DNA from: Accumulibacter sp.
GTDB taxonomy: Bacteria; Pseudomonadota; Gammaproteobacteria; Burkholderiales; Rhodocyclaceae
Reading direction: 5' to 3'
NCBI GenBank assembly: GCA_031264825.1
Contig: JAISDL010000021.1
Location: 1 to 6,173 of the forward strand
DNA length: 6,173 nucleotides
Shown: piece after piece, positions 5,812 through 6,173 of the stretch
Numbering within the stretch: the first letter of the stretch is position 1
Layout: the number at the start of each line of letters is the position of its first letter
The notes under the pieces: model-generated
What the model was told of the DNA's origin: nothing
What the model saw: the letters and a program-made list of their open reading frames with translations, nothing else
Database searches by the model: none
Made by a program: the position numbers and the translations under genes

Positions 5812-5881
5812 CAGAAGAAAACCGATTTCAACCGCGAAAAACGCGAAAGACGCGAAAGTTTTTGTAGGGGCACGGCGTGCC
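5812..5881 (-). repeat. Composite repeat modules E-N-B, inverted orientation
   Basis: The minus strand reads half of palindrome E (GGCACGCCGTGCCCC and TACA, 5863-5881), then the three 9-nt TTTCGCGNN steps and module B. It matches 5619-5677 and is the inverted equivalent of 263-338. A degraded C-like stretch (CTCCTGTCGTCC on the minus strand) lies just to its left at about 5800-5811. Confidence 0.9.
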
Positions 5882-5888
5882 TTTCAGG

Positions 5889-5918
5889 TATCAGGAATCA
5901 GGAGACAGGAATCAGATC
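5889..5918 (-). repeat. Repeat module C, inverted orientation
   Basis: The plus strand reads TATCAGGAATCAGGAGACAG and continues with GAATCAGATC, the reverse complement of the CTCCTGATTCCTGAT modules at 178-207 and 339-368. It is the outermost repeat before the insertion sequence. Nothing recognisable is seen at 5919-5960. Confidence 0.85.
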
Positions 5919-6036
5919 GGTTAGCCCGAAGTTCCCCCGCGATTTTCCGACTCAGATAGCTTGAAAGGCTTGGTATTGCAGGACTTGAAGGCAAGGGAGG
6001 GTCGGGTCTGGGTGCAGAATGTAGTCACTAAATAGG

Positions 6037-6065
6037 TTGACTTCTGTTGAGAGGAGGTTTATTAT
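6037..6065 (+). promoter_or_regulatory. Sigma70-type promoter of the transposase
   Basis: TTGACT (6037-6042) and TATTAT (6060-6065) each match the consensus at five of six positions and are separated by exactly 17 nt. The expected transcription start, about 6071-6073, falls on the transposase ATG at 6072, which would make this transcript leaderless or nearly so. Confidence 0.5.
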
Positions 6066-6071
6066 TGCGTT

Positions 6072-6173
6072 ATGCCCTCTCGAACCGGACCCGCGCACGT
6101 CGTCACGACGACCCGAAACTACAACGGGAAGGTCTACCGTAGTCATCTCTTGCGGCGCAGTTTTCGGGAAGAC
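6072..6173 (+). CDS. IS1634-family transposase, N-terminal 34 codons (cut by window end)
   Basis: The visible protein begins MPSRTGPAHVVTTTRNYNGK and continues VYRSHLLRRSFRED. The combination of HVVTTTR, a GKVY turn and HLLRRSFRED is the usual opening of IS1634-type transposases of the IS4 superfamily, which use a DDE catalytic core for cut-and-paste transposition; the core lies beyond the window. AGGAGG (6052-6057) is 14 nt before the ATG, longer than usual, and no other in-frame start fits better. The minus-strand frame over the same DNA has no recognisable pattern and is taken as a shadow. Confidence 0.75.
   Translation, partial: MPSRTGPAHVVTTTRNYNGKVYRSHLLRRSFRED

Larger units (their letters stand above)
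6020..6173 (+). mobile_element. Left end of an IS1634-family insertion sequence (partial)
   Basis: The element is recognised from the transposase N-terminus at 6072. The left boundary is uncertain: TGTAGTCACTA at 6020 looks like a possible terminal sequence, but the end could lie further left, in 5961-6019, where base composition already differs from the flanking repeats. Neither the other terminal repeat nor a target duplication is in the window. Confidence 0.55.

Noticed and set aside
5961..6034. A short plus-strand frame (LKGLVLQDLKAREGR...) ending at 6034 as the tail of a gene
   Set aside because: It is open only back to a stop at 5922 and has no start or binding site. It is more likely part of the insertion-sequence end or its flank.
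5952..6146. A 64-codon minus-strand open frame at the right edge
   Set aside because: The plus strand of the same DNA encodes a recognisable transposase N-terminus with promoter-like hexamers. The minus-strand product shows no pattern.

Overview
This window looks like a bacterial chromosome segment (or metagenomic contig) carrying part of a short-tailed-phage (podovirus, T7-like) virion gene block. The block is GC-rich, lies entirely on the minus strand, and is embedded in dense host-type interspersed repeats. An insertion sequence begins at the right edge. Repeat-cluttered intergenic DNA plus a transposase argue for an integrated or decayed prophage rather than a free phage genome. The host cannot be fixed from sequence alone. 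Shine-Dalgarno sites are canonical (AAAGGAG, AGGAGG), so it is a bacterium. The repeat style recalls large, repeat-rich genomes such as those of PVC-group bacteria, but that is only an impression.

Layout, left to right: 1-549 holds no gene. Positions 1-84 show nothing recognisable, and 85-553 is an array of composite repeats. Positions 550-5426 hold five minus-strand genes, transcribed right to left: major capsid protein (4554-5426), small capsid-associated or decoration-like protein (4055-4540), tail tubular protein A/adaptor (3194-3757), tail tubular protein B/nozzle (1012-3180), and a small GNAT-fold protein (550-990). The block is split once, at 3758-4054, by 297 nt of the same repeats. 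Positions 5427-5618 are an unassigned capsid leader with a perfect 7-bp stem. Positions 5619-5918 are repeats again, now in inverted orientation. From about 6020 to the window end lies the left end of an apparent IS1634-family element, with a promoter-like sequence and the first 34 codons of its transposase.

The virion genes are collinear with the usual order in T7-like prophages of this capsid type: capsid, decoration, gp11-like adaptor, gp12-like nozzle, gp13-position GNAT. All five reading frames are intact, with close spacing and good ribosome binding sites, except the adaptor, whose upstream region has been replaced by repeat sequence right up to its start codon. Terminase, portal, scaffold, internal virion proteins, tail fibres and lysis genes are absent from the window.

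The most unusual content is the repeat system. Five short modules recur: E, a palindrome around GGGCACGGC; N, a 9-nt iteration of TTTCGCGNN that can fold with an upstream purine-rich arm; B, AAATCGGTTTTCATCTG; C, CTCCTGATTCCTGAT-like; D, GTTGGG...CCAACCTAT. They appear in a largely fixed order E-N-B-C-D. One subfamily brackets the gene block in inverted orientation, and another sits at the 3' ends of two of the genes.
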